Positions 1-12,878 of a DNA stretch of 64,000 nucleotides are shown here, one piece after another. This DNA comes from Epiperipatus broadwayi. Its lineage: Eukaryota; Onychophora; Udeonychophora; Euonychophora; Peripatidae. Made by a program: the position numbers and the translations under genes. The number at the start of each line of letters is the position of its first letter. Position 1 is the stretch's first letter. The stretch is taken from positions 1 through 64,000 of the forward strand of contig JAQFVV010013079.1 of NCBI GenBank assembly GCA_028023455.1, written 5' to 3'. Below the pieces are notes generated by a model. The model worked only from the letters and a program-made list of their open reading frames with translations, searched no databases and was not told the DNA's origin.

Positions 1-2605
1 CTGCAGAATTCAAACTCCAGACACAAAACTGAACATTCTAGGAGGGGTTGCCTTCTAGATATACTAAGTTCGAACCTAAAGCCCAAATTTCACAGTAACA
101 TCTACATGACAACGCATCTGATGCCACTACTAGTATGACCTTTGACCAGTGCCTGGTGGTCAGGGAGAAACAAAAGACTCTATACTAAAAAAAGTTTGGG
201 TGGCTAATTAATGTCTATGGATTTACAAAAGAAATGCAGAAAATATATATATAGACCGAGACAGTGATAGGAATCAAATAAAATAAGAGATCAAATTTAG
301 TTTTAAATAATTTCACAAAATTTATTCATATAAATTATATATATAATGCCACTGTCTGCTTATATGAGACAGGGACACATATTAAATAATTGTTGGCATT
401 ATATTCCCACAACTGACAAAAAGACTTTAAAACCAAGTGATATATTCTATTCCTCGGGCTAATAGCATTACGAATAATGTGCTTGATGAGATAGGAACAT
501 GTGCAAGGTGCTTTGAGTAATTATATAAGTTTAAGAAAATATTTGAAAATTAAGTGTTCTAAAATATTTATTGATTTCGAGGATATGCACGGACAAAAGC
601 TTACTAAGCAACAAAGTGGGAATGTGATCAAGGCATTTATTTGAGAATAATAATAATAGAGTTGCATTGGGAGGTCAGTATTGCTGATAATGAGTTTATT
701 AAAGTTGGGGGGGGGGTGACACGTTTAAGTCACGGATGCTTTGTAAAATAAATATAAAAATAAAACAATAATGGAATATTTGGAACGATTATGGAGGGCA
801 TCCTGCCGCTAACCCATAGGGAAAGTATTTTATGAACAGCCGAAACTTAGTGACTGGGTGATGATTGCGTTTAATTCCCAGGTGTGTCATTTGGGGACAC
901 ACTCTGCCTGGAACTGCAATAAGTGAAAATAACGGACTTTGCCGTGTAAAGAATCCTTGGAAAAGTAAAACAAAGCGGTCTCAACAACCAATTCATTTAC
1001 CAGCAATACGAGATTAGTGTATATAAAAACATACTGAATGGGTTTTACTTGTATTAAGAGAAATGCCCAATCAAATTCCCAAAATTCATTTAAAAGGGTC
1101 CACACATTCTCGATGTCAATGATGAACTTTGTAATTAAAGTAGAACACGGTAATTAAAATAGGAAAATGCATGCTTGTGGGTTTGAAAAGTAAGTATAGA
1201 TTTATATACGCAATCATGCATTAGGGGACACATTTAATCATTGACCTTGCACATACTCTCATATTAGATTAAAATCAATAACATGTAGATTTTAAACTAT
1301 GTGATTATATTATATATTAAAGAATAGAATCACCCTCGAATGAGTGATGTGCAAGATAATAAAATTGGAAAATTATAAATTTAAAATATGCTTAATAGTG
1401 GCATCTTACTTTCAATAAAGGGAATAGTTCACTCAATCAAAGACGATTCTGACACATTATCATAATAAAATAAAAAGAAAGCTTTATAAATAGAAAATAT
1501 TAACCCAAGGATAGAGCAAAATGGTTGATTATATTTGAACACTTTAAAGAAGTACATAATAAAGTTATGTGAAATAAAAGAAAAACAATTTAGAATAGCT
1601 ATAGCATATTAGTTAGGAATCACAAGAGCTCTTGGGTTAATTTAGGGTTACCTCTGGAGAAGCATTTTTAGGCAGATTGATGGTCGGCAGGTTTTTATAT
1701 AATTTAACAGCAAAATCTGGAAATGTTCATATTTTTGGCAGCAGCAGCAGTTCCGGGGTTCCCTGTGTGATAACTTCTGATGGTCTACGGCAGCAGGTGA
1801 CCATTCCAGAGAAAAATAGCCTTCTTGTGCTCTACTCTGTCATGTCAAGATTTACAAATTACTAGAATAGAACTCAGAATGATTTCTCTTAGAAACATTA
1901 GAAAAAAACTGGAGAACAAAAGAAAACCCTTCTTTTTATAGTAGACTTTAACAATAGAACTGCCCTGGAGCATTACAAAAATATATCAGAATTATCAGTT
2001 GTAATTAAATTCTATCCGAATGTCTAAAGGAATTCAACATTAATTAATTTCTTTTGTTAATTTCCTGTCGACATTCGAATTACAAACTAGATTCAATTAA
2101 AAATTACTTTTATTAATTAAAGAAAACCTTAAGTGGACATCTGCTGTTTTTAGATAAAACTTATATAATATTAACTAATTAAACTATTGTCCCTCATTTA
2201 TTTTAAAGAAATATTTGGAATGACTTTTATTAAATTAAACAAAAATTATTTTACTTTTAACTTGCAATATTTGAATCTATTTACTAAACGAATATTTACT
2301 AAATGAATTTTATTTTAAATCAAAATATATTACAACGGTAATATATTTGTAAATAGATTCAAACAAAATAACTTTAACAATTTATAATTTTGATATGTTT
2401 TAAAATGCATATTATAGTGTGTACGCAATTACGACTTATATAACCTTTTTAATAAATCAAAATTATGTGAACATATACATAATCTATAATCTTTTATTTA
2501 TTTGGGAATGACTTATATATATAATACAAGCATTGTACTCGTGGTTTAAAATTAGGCAGGATTTTTGGTATATAAGCGTATTGCAGACACACTACAATAG
2601 ACTGG
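1..2605. other. AT-rich region, no gene recognised
   Basis: No convincing coding region, transposon protein or RNA gene is visible. Two patches are less AT-rich than the rest, about 780-1130 and 1630-1860. Their short open frames (72 and 62 codons) show no motif I recognise. A G-run lies at about 707-716. This may be decayed repeat or intergenic DNA. Confidence 0.5.
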
Positions 2606-2730
2606 GGGTTTAAACTAAGGTATGAGGGTAGGAAATAGGTAAGAAAGAGGTGAAACGAAGATCTGCAAAGCAGACCTTACTGTTTAGATTTGTGCATCAT
2701 ATTTCTACCTACTAACCTGTGTTTAAACCC
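2606..2730. repeat. short foldback (imperfect inverted repeat, ~30-bp arms)
   Basis: The left arm (2606-2636) contains GGGTTTAAAC, and the right arm (2701-2730) contains its complement GTTTAAACCC. Further imperfect pairing extends inward (GAGGGTAGGAAAT against ATTTCTACCT). A smaller internal hairpin, ATCTGC/GCAGA, lies in the loop. No protein is encoded. It is probably a small non-autonomous element; the class is unknown. Confidence 0.45.
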
Positions 2731-2895
2731 TATATCCCATCCTGCTCCTTTTGTTGTGTATATATATTTTAAGTATATATTTGAGATGTGTGCCTAAATT
2801 ATAAAATTTGGTGTTTCAATAACATGTTTTAAAATTATTATTAATTCTTTTTTATCAATTATTAGGTCTTTTTTATTAAAGTATTATAGGTGCGA

Positions 2896-2933
<38 letters not shown>

Positions 2934-5900
2934 CAAAAACTTACTAACAAAATATTGATTTTAAATATTTTATTATACGTCATTTTGGTTTTTTCTTTTT
3001 AAATTGCTTGTTTTTTTTATTAAACTATTATAAAATCCAATATGGAAGATATGACTGTTGTTAATTGTCTAAAAATAATTAAAGGGAGGTATTTTTTAAT
3101 TAAAGTTTTACTTAAAAATAAATGGGATTAAGTAGATTAAAGATTTTCTTTTGTATAAACATGTTGTCAAATCTATTTCTAATCTGGAAATAGATTTGAA
3201 TTTATTTTTGGACATTATCTTGCTGTTGCATCTTCAAAAACAATCGATAAAGAAAAAGTATAAAATTACTGAATTTTGAGAAACAGATTAAATGAGCTAC
3301 TATTAAGAGAACTGATTATTAAGATATTACACGTCACCTGAAATTTAAAATGATGTAGTCATAAATCCACCTTCCTGCTGATCCCTATGGGTCATTTTTC
3401 CCACTAATATACCATCTAACTGCTGCCTTGAAAGAAAGTAAAAGCCCAGAGAAGAAACTTTAGAATACTAATAGAAGCTTGTTGCCACCGAAGAACTTTT
3501 TTTCAATTTCCGTGCATGTGTACTACTAAATCAGACTCTTAAAATTGCAAGGTAACTTTTCAAGCCGTCACATCAAACTAAATTTAGCCTAACTCATCTA
3601 TGAAGATTTTTTCTAATGTGTTATTTAACTTTACCTTTTTTTTTGATATTTAAATATGTAAATGTATAATTTGCTCTTAAATGATTTTCATAAATTTAAT
3701 CCTATGTCATATACTCTAACTTTCTTTAACTTTGGTGCGGTTAATTATTTATAGTTATTTATTACTTGATTTTATATGTATACTCGTATTATTATTAAAT
3801 TGCCAATCTCACACCCTGGCAAGCTTAATTTCTAAAAATCTTTTCTGTCATTTTTTTTTAACTAAACCTTCATGAAAAGGTTATTAATGTCCCCTTTAAA
3901 TATACATATATAATGCATTATAAATTAATACGTTTGCCAGATTGTTTTACGAATCAACATTTTACGTTTGTTTTTAATATAAAAATATATATTTGTTTAA
4001 CTCTGGATTTTCTACCCGGGTAAATCCAAAACTTAGCTAATTAATGCTTTGAAATCTTTTAAAATGTTGTTTTTTGTTATTAAATTCTAAAAGAGTGACA
4101 TGTTAATTATTTTCTATATAACTGCTTTTTTTTATTTACTCTTAAAATATACTTATATATTCCATTTATTGTAGAATCAGCAAAGGTGGGATTGATTTAT
4201 TTTAAATAACAAAAAGGGAAGGGGGTAAATTTTAATATTTTACTATTTTGGTTATTAAGTAAATCTTAATGTTTCTTTTACTAGATAAAATCTTAATGTA
4301 TATTTATTTAAGAAAATCTTTCTCTCTATATATAACTGCATAGCATATTATTTGTCTAAATTATGGTATTCAAACTAGGGTTGTTTATTTTAAAAGCAGT
4401 AAATCATTCAAAGTCGTTAGAGACTTTCATTTGTACTGCGTTACTGACATTTAGCATCTCTTATATCAGACGTGTGCTCTATATATATTATGTGCTTCTA
4501 GTCTTCTAATCTAGTGGTTGTGACAAGTTCAAACCCATAGATTTCTTCTCATATCTTATTCCGTAGATAGTTGAGCTATTCGGAATCACATTCATTTCAT
4601 ATAAAATGCCTCTGGTGGTGATCCTGTAAGTTTGGCACATGCTATGCATATTCACTTTGTAGATAAAAGGCCTCTCACATCGGTTATACTAGCAAAAGTC
4701 TGGGCCACGCCATGCCTATCCATTTTTCTCTAAGCACTACCCAAGAAGGGGGTGTGAGATTCCATTTTCATCCAGAAGCATGACCTTTTTCTCTTAGTTA
4801 TTTTTAGGCTATGTTGTCAGCACCACAAACTTCTTCATATTATTATTTCTTTTGCTTCATGACCCAGTTTTAATGCTCTAATATTAAAATTGCGCTCAGC
4901 TTAAAATATATATAAATGCCAACTACTTCTAGTTTTATTGATTAAATTTATTTCAATCATATACAATCTCACCGTAATTTATATATCTATTTAAGAGTAT
5001 ATGCCTTGGGAAAAATAAAGCGTTCGTCTTACTATTGTTAAAATAATTTTTCATTAAATATTTTGTCATAGATTCAAATATAATCAAATGTTTTCAAATG
5101 TATTTTGTTTATTTTCACAACTGTAATGGCATGAAAATAATTTATCTTCTATGTATAATGAATCTCAGAACACTCCCCTAAATAATGTTAGTCACCATGT
5201 TTCAGAACCGTAATCCAAAGCGTTAATAGCAATTTTATGTAACTTTTTTCTGATAACCGATTGGCATCTTAATATTGAACCCACCAAAGATGTGTGCTTA
5301 TTTATAACGTATTATTTAGCTAATAAAGAGCATATGAGAAGTAATAGCATGAATGACACTATGTAATCCTCTATCATTTGGTAGACCGCTTGCTCATTCA
5401 CGCACACACTAATGTATATAATTAATCTATAAATGTATAATAATTTGTCAGTATATTAAACTATATTTTTATTTCTACTTATTTCAGTTGCTCGAATTCC
5501 TTTTCCTCCACTTCCACATATTACAGCCATGCTTATGTATATTTTAATATAGTCATAGTTAATAGATGTCTTATTGTTTTGCTCAACTTTGCTAGTCAGC
5601 CGGATTAAGATTAATTCTCATGTGCCATCACTATTATGTTATTCATTAGGTGTTTGATCTGGGACTTAGAGAATGGGTTCGAATCCAGGCTGGTCCCTGA
5701 TCTAAATCTTGGGCTGGACTGGGTTTGAAATACATTTTGTGAGTTCCAGCTTATGTTAGATGGATAAACATGTTTTGACCAGTACAATATATATATATAT
5801 ATATATAGTGATTAGAGTAAAAAAATCTACTACCATCTGTACAATATAAAAAAACTGGATTTAAAAAAATCAAGCAGATAGTCAGTTTACTTAGAAGAAA

Positions 5901-6221
5901 AGAAATGGTGTACCCAATAAAATAAATAGATCAATCATAATAAAAGTGCTTACAATTAACTTTTATATAGATTTCAGTGATTACTATATAAATATAACAG
6001 TTGCATCATAGTCTACCCTATATGTATATATTAAAATTTTAAGATATATATTATAAGTATTAATCAAGGTCTTTTTTAAAATTTTGCATGGGGACCAAAT
6101 AAATCTAGTTAGGTTTACTGAATGTGGAATCATAACTAATCAATTACTTGTATGTGAACTGTCAACCAATTAATATGATTAAAGCTAACAAATATGCTTA
6201 CATTATACTTGATGGTTTTAA
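2731..6221. other. AT-rich region, no gene recognised
   Basis: Apart from (TA)n tracts at about 2899-2930 and 5787-5808, nothing can be assigned. A tRNA B-box-like string (GGGTTCGAATCC, about 5675-5686) occurs without a convincing tRNA fold around it. No open frame is long enough or has recognisable motifs. Confidence 0.5.
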
Positions 6222-6830
6222 TGTCGTACTTTTCAACTATTATCAATTTATTTCAGGCTGAAAATCTCTTCAAGTTCAATTCATCTACTCCAATCTCTAG
6301 CTTATCTTTTCCACATCATCCAAACACACTTCCTTATTTCAGCCATTCATTTTACTTGTGGACTCTACTGAGATTTTTTACCCTCTTTAGAAATCCAGTT
6401 TAAGACTTCAATTTCATATGTATTATCATCTCTTCTAACAATATATTTAGCCTAACTCAATTTCAATCATTTAATTTTTCTCAATGATGTTTATAACACC
6501 TGTTTGGTCCCATAATTATGTACTTCATTTTCAATCTCTTAATTATTATTCCTAATATAATCTCAATACACCATTGAGTGAACTGAAGTTTCTGTATTCC
6601 TCTTCTGTTAAATATCCAAGTTTCAGATCCATAAGTAAAGACTGATAACAGATTTATTAAAGTTGAAGTCAGGTGGAGTCATATGATATTTTATTGGTTT
6701 TAATAAGTCAATTTCCTGGAGCTTTTTCTTTTTCTATAGATGTAATTGCTTACCTCACTTTTCTATGTAAAATACTTTATGATTCAAGAGAATATGTTTT
6801 AATTCTAGGCCTACATTATTTGTTAATGTT
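6222..6830 (-). pseudogene. RTE-type LINE fragment, antisense, internally deleted
   Basis: Read on the minus strand, about 6222-6655 matches the C-terminal end of the reverse transcriptase in the RTE copy at 24050-26161. This covers the region from TYGSETW through the MERCMLGV and GHIAR stretch to the last codons, with many stops. Directly beyond it, about 6665-6830 matches a much earlier RT segment (KKGKAPGND region), so the middle of the RT gene is deleted between them. It is a decayed, non-functional copy. Identification rests on nucleotide similarity by eye. Confidence 0.75.
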
Positions 6831-7475
6831 TTATTATTATACATTTTATAAATGCTTTTATATTTCATGATAATATCTCACTTTTTATTTAAAATGCCAT
6901 TTTTTATGTATTTATGAAACAATTTACTTCTAATACCAAGTTAAAGTACTGTATTTTTAAGACTAGTTTTTATATTGTTATTTAATTTATGTTAATGTTC
7001 CTTAAGCTGGATTATTTCTTTCACTACAAAGCATTCTAGATATTAGATCTTTGTAATTATAAATTTCAATACTTTATATGTTACGTTTAAGGCTTTTCTA
7101 AATTGAAAGCATGCTAAGACATCATGCTTAATTAACGTTATTAACGTTTAACTCTATACGTTCTGCATATATGTTTATTATATTAGAACTTTGTAAAGAT
7201 CATTAGCAACTACTTTTATCTTTTTTTTCTTTATAAGTAGGCATGTCTTATTTGAAAAATATAAATACTTTTGTTCTATTTTTGTACCAGCTATTTGTGT
7301 AGTAGTTGTTGTTAGAGATTAAGTTAATTTTTTATTCATTTAGTTGCAGGTTTGGGCCTTTATCAAAGTTTGCTAATATTTTAAAATGATTCTCAGCTTA
7401 GTTTTAAATTAAATGAAATATTTCTGGAAAATTCATAATTATCAACTATTAATATTATGTTTTTTAAGAACTTTC

Positions 7476-7645
7476 TGTTATGTTTGGTTTGGATTACAAG
7501 CATTGTTGTTTATTGGCCTGTAGTAATCATTGGCTATGTTTTATCTATACATCAGGCTATTGGCATGTGGCAAACAATGCTTAATCTGATCAGATAAGGA
7601 GGCATCTGGAATAGTCCACTTCTGAGAAAAGGAAGGACTATAACA
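7476..7645. mobile_element. 170-bp nested non-autonomous insertion
   Basis: This block interrupts the left arm of the foldback and is absent from the right arm. It begins TGTTAT and ends ATAACA, a 6-bp terminal inverted repeat. It is flanked on both sides by CTTTC (7471-7475 and 7646-7650), a likely 5-bp target-site duplication. There is no open frame. The class is uncertain. Confidence 0.55.
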
Positions 7646-7727
7646 CTTTCATTTCTCGATCTTTGAACATCTGTTACTTTTTACTAAAATTTTATGTACA
7701 ATACTACTATCAAATACTAAGACCTTA

Positions 7728-7838
7728 GTCTTGCATTGTTAGCCAAGAGGTATTGCAGCTGCCATGCAAGCAAGTAGTTGGTTGCAGACGGTTGTGGGTT
7801 CGCATCCCAGCTGATGCTATGACATATGAAAAAAAAAA
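7728..7838 (+). mobile_element. tRNA-derived SINE with perfect 14-bp target-site duplication
   Basis: The element is about 111 bp. It has a pol III A-box-like TAGCCAAGAGG near its 5' end, a B-box-like GGTTCGCATCC, a 3' module GCTATGACATATG and an A-run. It is flanked by identical 14-bp repeats, ATACTAAGACCTTA, at 7714-7727 and 7839-7852, the hallmark of LINE-mediated insertion. It sits inside the left arm of the 7272-8185 foldback, so it is younger than that element. Related copies lie near 10262, 11692 and 22205. Confidence 0.85.
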
Positions 7839-8185
7839 ATACTAAGACCTTAAATTCTTTTAATTATCTTTTATTAATAAATACTAACATACATAGGTCC
7901 ATATCTATAAATGAAAATATATATGTTAGTATTTATTAATAAAAAAGAATTAAAAATATTTAAGCTTTAGTATATGATCGTAGTATTGGACATGATAATT
8001 GTTCAAAGATCACGAAATGAAAGCTCTTAAAAAATATAATATTAACAGTTGACAAACCTCAATTTTTCAGATATATTTTATTGAATTTAAAAAATAATTT
8101 GGTCCAAACATAAACTAAATGAATAAAAAAATAACTGCTATTCTAATAACAGCTATTACACAAATAGCTGATCCAAAGAAGAAGA

Positions 8186-9907
8186 AAAAACAATTCTCAA
8201 GTATTTTTTCAAATGAAAGAAGCAAAGTAAGAAGAACGTATTTAGCCATTATTTTTACGAAAATCTACTATTTATAATGCTTTCTAATGATAGAAATAAT
8301 AATCCAACTGAACAAACTTTAACATAAATTAAATAATAATAATTTATCCAATACCTCTTTTAATTAAAAAACTTTTATATTAAGAAGAAGACCAACAAAC
8401 TTAATTTTCCTCATTCACTTCATGTTCTTTTCTACAAAATCAAATAACCTCATTACAAGACTTAATGGGATTTTTCCTGATGACTCACCTTTTCTATCTA
8501 TTCATCCTACAGATACTCCACCTCCAATTAATGATGGTTGGCTGACACAAGTCTTAATTGACATTTCAAAATTCTCACACCTTTAACTCAATTAAACCAA
8601 CGAAACTTCGTTATTATTATCTTTTTTTTTCAACAATTATCCCAGATCATACATTCTCACCTGTACAAACTTTCCATTATAAAGAAATATAAAATTAATC
8701 TAGACCAAAATATTTGACTTTCTTCTAAAGCTAAATCTCAATCCCTTCCAACAACCACTTTCTTGTGATGTATAGAGTTTTTCATCTTTACCCTGTTTCT
8801 CACTCTCCATAGGAGATGATACCATATTTCACATTTTCACAATTGTTCCTCTCTTCAGGCTGTAGAATATTGATTAATAAAATTTATACACCAAAACATC
8901 CAATTATCAACACACTCATAAAGTTTTGCTTATGGGGATTTTGCAATTATAAAGCAATTTTCATCACTTTCTGTCTATGTTTGTTAGATGCTTCATAATC
9001 TTCAAGTCTGTTATACCTGATCCAACATTAATTTTTTTACAAAAATTAAAAGATATCAAAGAAAGAGATTTGAAGTTAGCTCCTCACCTAATAGCAAATT
9101 CCACATGGAATCTTATTAATATTGAACATTAGTAATTTAATGGTTTATAAATGTATTGCCAAATTTAATGTTATTTTATAATTTTTTCTTTATTGTAAAC
9201 ATAGTTAAATAAACCTGTTTTTGATACTAAATTAAATAATAATATAAAAAAAATAGTAAAGATTTCAAAAATATAATACAATTTGATAATAGAGGTAAGT
9301 TGTTTCATCAATAGATATAAAAGTGGCACTTTTATTATATTACTTTAAATAAAGAGTATGTGCTTTATAAATATAATTATTACAACTTTATATTATCTTA
9401 ATAGATTTCTAAGCATAAGATCTCAACACTGACTCTTTGTAAATCGAAAGATTTCGCGAATATTGATGTGTTATAGAATTTGTGGACTAATTAATCATGT
9501 ATTTAATAGCCTTACGCTCTTAAATCAAAATGGTTTAGATTTTCCTATTTATTTAAAAAGTAGGTTATGATAAGAGTGACCGCTTTTGTCTTTTAAATAA
9601 GTCTTGTGTTAAAGATTTGCAGAGATCCCTACTGCCGTTTTTCCAGGAGCATAGTCTTAAGGTTATAGCTTTAATAAATATTACTTCAAAAGTGAGATAA
9701 TATAAAATTGTCTATAAAATATATAATAATAAAAAGACCACAAACAAGTAGTCCCTATGATTAAAATATATTCTCTTCACACACAAAGTATTTGCATGCA
9801 ATTCCATCTATGAAAAATATAAAAGTTTAAGGAAATTGAGTTATTAAAATCAATAAAATTTCACATGACTCTATCACATGACTTCAACTTACTCATTGTT
9901 ATTTCAG
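8186..9907. other. AT-rich region, no gene recognised
   Basis: No domain, RNA gene or clear repeat was recognised. The part around 8390-9000 is less AT-biased with short open frames, but it matches none of the elements in the window. Confidence 0.45.
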
Positions 9908-10180
9908 CTGCATACTTTTTTTCTCACCACATCTATGCCTCTTACTGTAAGAATTAATAATTGGCATATGAAGGTGGTACTACTTAATAAATCTTTAATC
10001 AGTGTTGTCCTATTTAATATTACCAAACTAGTTTCAAGCTACCTAGTAATGGACCAAATTCCAAGGCTTCTCTCTGATGAAAGCCATAAGTTTCAATGCA
10101 ATCTGGATATATTGAATAACACGTTGGATAAGGATTTATTAAGCATTAGTATCTGTCTCTGTCAATTATTAAAGCTTACA
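9908..10180 (+). CDS. candidate internal exon of an unidentified host gene
   Basis: An open frame runs from 9878 to 10345 (155 codons), long for such AT-rich DNA. Inside it, a pyrimidine-rich ATTGTTATTTCAG ends at 9907, a good 3' splice acceptor. GTAAGT begins at 10181, a consensus 5' donor. The enclosed 273 nt are exactly 91 codons in the open frame, a phase 0-0 exon. The predicted peptide looks helical and leucine-rich (NKSLISVVLFNITKLVSSYL; ...NNTLDKDLLSISICLC) and matches no family I recognise. The 3' tail of the open frame runs into a SINE at about 10262, so the full ORF is not a unit. It could be a chance ORF or an unrecognised repeat. Confidence 0.35.
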
Positions 10181-10261
10181 GTAAGTGGTATAGATGTGGT
10201 GAAAGAAAAAAGTATGCTGCAGAAATTGAATAATGAAAAAAATAAAGAAATTGTTGGGAAA

Positions 10262-10360
10262 GCATTGGTGGTCGAGTGGTCAACACATCTGCCTTACAAG
10301 CAGTTGTCCCAGGTTAGCGGGTTCACTTCCCAGCCGATACTATGACACATAAAAAAAGCT
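10262..10360 (+). mobile_element. tRNA-derived (Val-like) SINE
   Basis: The head resembles a tRNA. There is an A-box-like GGTCGAGTGGTC, an anticodon-arm-like CTGC-CTTACAA-GCAG (anticodon UAC, as in tRNA-Val), and a B-box-like GGGTTCACTTCC. It ends in the family 3' module GATACTATGACACAT followed by an A-run. The acceptor stem does not close, so it is not a functional tRNA. No clear target-site duplication was seen. Confidence 0.75.
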
Positions 10361-10454
10361 ATATACCAATGCCTAAATGTTAAAAATGTATCAGATAGTT
10401 GATAAAAAACAGTAACAACATTGACATATTACTTATATACATAAAAAACAGTGG

Positions 10455-11490
10455 AATGAAATCAACAAGAAGAACAAACTGAATTTAAAAGTAGTTATAA
10501 AAAATAGATCGTGTTAAGTGGCAAAAGAAGTTATTAAAAATCTATTACATGTAAGTGCATTTATAGATTGTGAAAATGTTCTATTTGCCTTAAAAACAAT
10601 TCTGTAAGTATAAAAACATTAAAATATTTAAAGGATTTACCCAGAATATTTGTCCAGTTTTGAAAAAATTATTTAACAAAATACAAAAATAATAATTAAA
10701 TCATAACACAATAGAGATTAACATTAATAATAGTATGATTTCCACAACTTTTTACAATAGGTTTACTAAAAACTTTGATGAATATAGTTGCTTTTGCCAA
10801 CAATATTTCAGAAATTCAGGAGTATTTCAAGAACTATCAGATGAAAGCAAGAAATAGGAGGAAAATCAATGATTAAAATATTAGAGTAATGATCATTGTC
10901 TTTCAAAATAAAGAAAAAAATAAATATAGGATAGTAGTAAATTAGAAGTTAATATATACATAGCAGTTTATAAATAAATTTGAATATAAAAACTTTACTG
11001 AAGGATTTTTTTGTAATAGTAACTTATTATTATAAAGAAATATGGCAATATGTTTAAAAAAAAGATTTTAATAAGTCTGTATTATCAGTATTTATACATG
11101 ATATGAGATTTATATCTTTAATAAATCAGCTATGCATAGGTTATTGATCATACAGTAAAATATTATGTGATGCCTGTTGAAAGTAACAATGAGTCATTGC
11201 AAATGGAATAGATGTGTAAGGCAACAGAGATGTATAATTGACAATATTGAAATAATTAAGAAACTGAAGTGAAATTGAGCTAAAGAAGTAGGAGATGGAA
11301 TGACAATGGTAGGAAAATTGAAATTGTAGATTCCAAAAGCTCTTAAGAGACTTAGAAGAGCCATGCATGAAACAGATGAATTAGACAAAAAATGTTATTT
11401 GAAGAGATGTATAGATAAGAATCTTACCAGAGAAACTTAATTAAATTTGAAGAAACTGTCATTCTGCAATGACTCAATAATGATTTTAAA
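10455..11490 (+). pseudogene. decayed RTE-type LINE fragment
   Basis: Blocks of this stretch align by eye with the RT region of the 22.9-kb RTE copy. Examples are the region around AGAACAAGCTGGATTTAAAA, a degraded version of the motif A segment (TTTATAGATTGTGAAAA...), the post-FADD segment (GCTTTTGCCAACAATA) and the C-terminal end. Stops and indels are everywhere, so no protein can be made. The 75- and 64-codon minus-strand open frames here are its antisense shadows. Confidence 0.7.
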
Positions 11491-11691
11491 ATGAGTTAAG
11501 ACGATGACAAGCATAAAAATAAATGCTGTTATATTAATTTGCTGACATTTACATAAAAATATTTTAAGGCAATTAATTTTCATTTTTGGTTGTTGTTTTT
11601 TTTTTCTTGGTATGTTTGGTTATAATTCTATAGGCATTTAATAATCAAATAATCTGCTTAAAACCTCATTCTTTTATTGAATTTTTACTTC

Positions 11692-11790
11692 TACCCATGT
11701 GTCAAAGCATCGGCCGGGAAGCGAACTCGCGAACCCAGGACAACTACTGTAAGACAGTTGTGCTGACCACTCGGCCACCAATTTTGTTTT
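11692..11790 (-). mobile_element. tRNA-derived SINE, minus strand
   Basis: On the minus strand it shows an A-box-like TGGCCGAGTGGTC, an anticodon-arm-like stretch containing CTTACAG, a B-box region (GGGTTCGCGAGTTCGC) and the family 3' module GATGCTTTGACACATG. It is the same family as the copies at 7728, 10262 and 22205. Confidence 0.75.
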
Positions 11791-11879
11791 TAAAACTTAT
11801 TTTTCATTATTTTTCTAAATTTGATCATAATATATATATATATTGTAAGTATATATATATTGAGCACTTAATAGAAGAG

Positions 11880-12168
11880 TAATGTAGAGATTTCAGACCA
11901 TTAAAGAAGAGATCGAAAACAATATATAGTTAAGAGGATAACCAGGTGTTACTGACATCGTTGAAAGAATTAAAAGACTAAAGTGTAGTTGGGTTGGACA
12001 TATTTCTAGAAGAGCTGATAATGGAGACCCTGGATGAGATCACATGTGAGATGGGTGGATGGATAAAATTAGAAAGTGTTTAGAAATGATGTAATGAAGA
12101 GAATCTAGAGATTGGAAATGGATTAGACTTGGACAGCCCTTCATCCTTGAGGACGATGATGATGATAT
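11880..12168 (+). pseudogene. RTE-type LINE 3'-end fragment
   Basis: This matches the last ~280 nt of the RTE RT gene, from GAGATTTCAGACCA through the GVTDI-EKIKRLK and GHI-R region to a degraded final segment. It then has GATGATGATGATATATATAT, the usual RTE 3' terminus running into TA repeats. A small deletion and stops are present. Confidence 0.75.
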
Positions 12169-12425
12169 ATATATTTATACTGAAAACACCAAAAAAACCA
12201 ATCGTTTATTGTAATTTTTATGTGAATTTTATTTTTATTTTTGATAATTACTATATTTTCAAAAAAAAAAAACAGTGTTTGCGATTTCAAATTTTGCTTA
12301 TTTGCTTTAATGACTTGTTTTGATTAAAATATTTTTTTAAAAACAATAATTCTATGCTCACATAATCAACAGGACAATTCAAATTTTTAACGAAATGAAA
12401 TTTTAAAAAGCAGTAATGATGTCTT

Positions 12426-12427
<2 letters not shown>

Positions 12428-12478
<51 letters not shown>
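12428..12478. repeat. (TA)n microsatellite
   Basis: An uninterrupted TA dinucleotide run of about 50 bp. Confidence 0.95.
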
Positions 12479-12480
<2 letters not shown>

Positions 12481-12789
12481 CTTTTTATTAAATTTAATTC
12501 ACTAATGAATATCATTTTAATCATTTTTGTGTGTGTATATCTTTACCATTGTAATGGTTATTAATTCATTGTGGAATAAAGTTTTCTCCAGGATTTATTT
12601 AATTTACTCCATTAATAGATTTCTTTCTGTGTAATAACCTCATAAACATTCAATTTCACTTATCCATTTTACTAAGTCTAATAAAATTACTCTTTATCCA
12701 TTTACTACTTTAAAGGTTATTCTGATGATATGTCCATTCCAATTTTTTTTTATCACAGAATTATTTCAATAATATTAATGATAGCCTTG

Positions 12790-12795
<6 letters not shown>

Positions 12796-12873
<78 letters not shown>
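12796..12873. repeat. (TA)n microsatellite at the 5' edge of an RTE copy
   Basis: A TA run of about 78 bp. RTE-related sequence begins directly downstream at about 12874. The open frame reading YIYIYI through it is an artefact. Confidence 0.95.

Positions 12874-12878
<5 letters not shown>

Larger units (their letters stand above)
7272..8185. mobile_element. large foldback element with two nested insertions
   Basis: The left arm (from about 7272) is the imperfect reverse complement of the right arm (about 7920-8185). Matching blocks include CAGCTATTTGTGTAGTAG, TTTTTTATTCATTTAGTT and CGATCTTTGAAC. The centre lies near 7896-7920, between TACTAACATACATA and TATATGTTAGTA. The left arm is longer because it carries two later insertions, at 7476-7645 and 7728-7838; without them the arms are nearly equal. 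No coding capacity is seen. It is a MITE-like or foldback non-autonomous element of unknown superfamily. Confidence 0.75.

Noticed and set aside
1677-1865. 62-codon frame with an acceptor-like AATTTAACAG at its start, considered as an exon
   Set aside because: Short, low-complexity (CAGCAG-derived Ser run), no clear donor in frame and no family resemblance.
5664-5700. B-box-like GGGTTCGAATCC considered as a tRNA gene or SINE
   Set aside because: No A-box at a suitable distance, no cloverleaf, and no match to the SINE family in the window.
10262-10345. tRNA-Val(UAC) gene
   Set aside because: Anticodon arm and B-box resemble tRNA-Val, but the acceptor and T stems do not close. The 3' module plus A-run recurs at three other loci, so it is a SINE.
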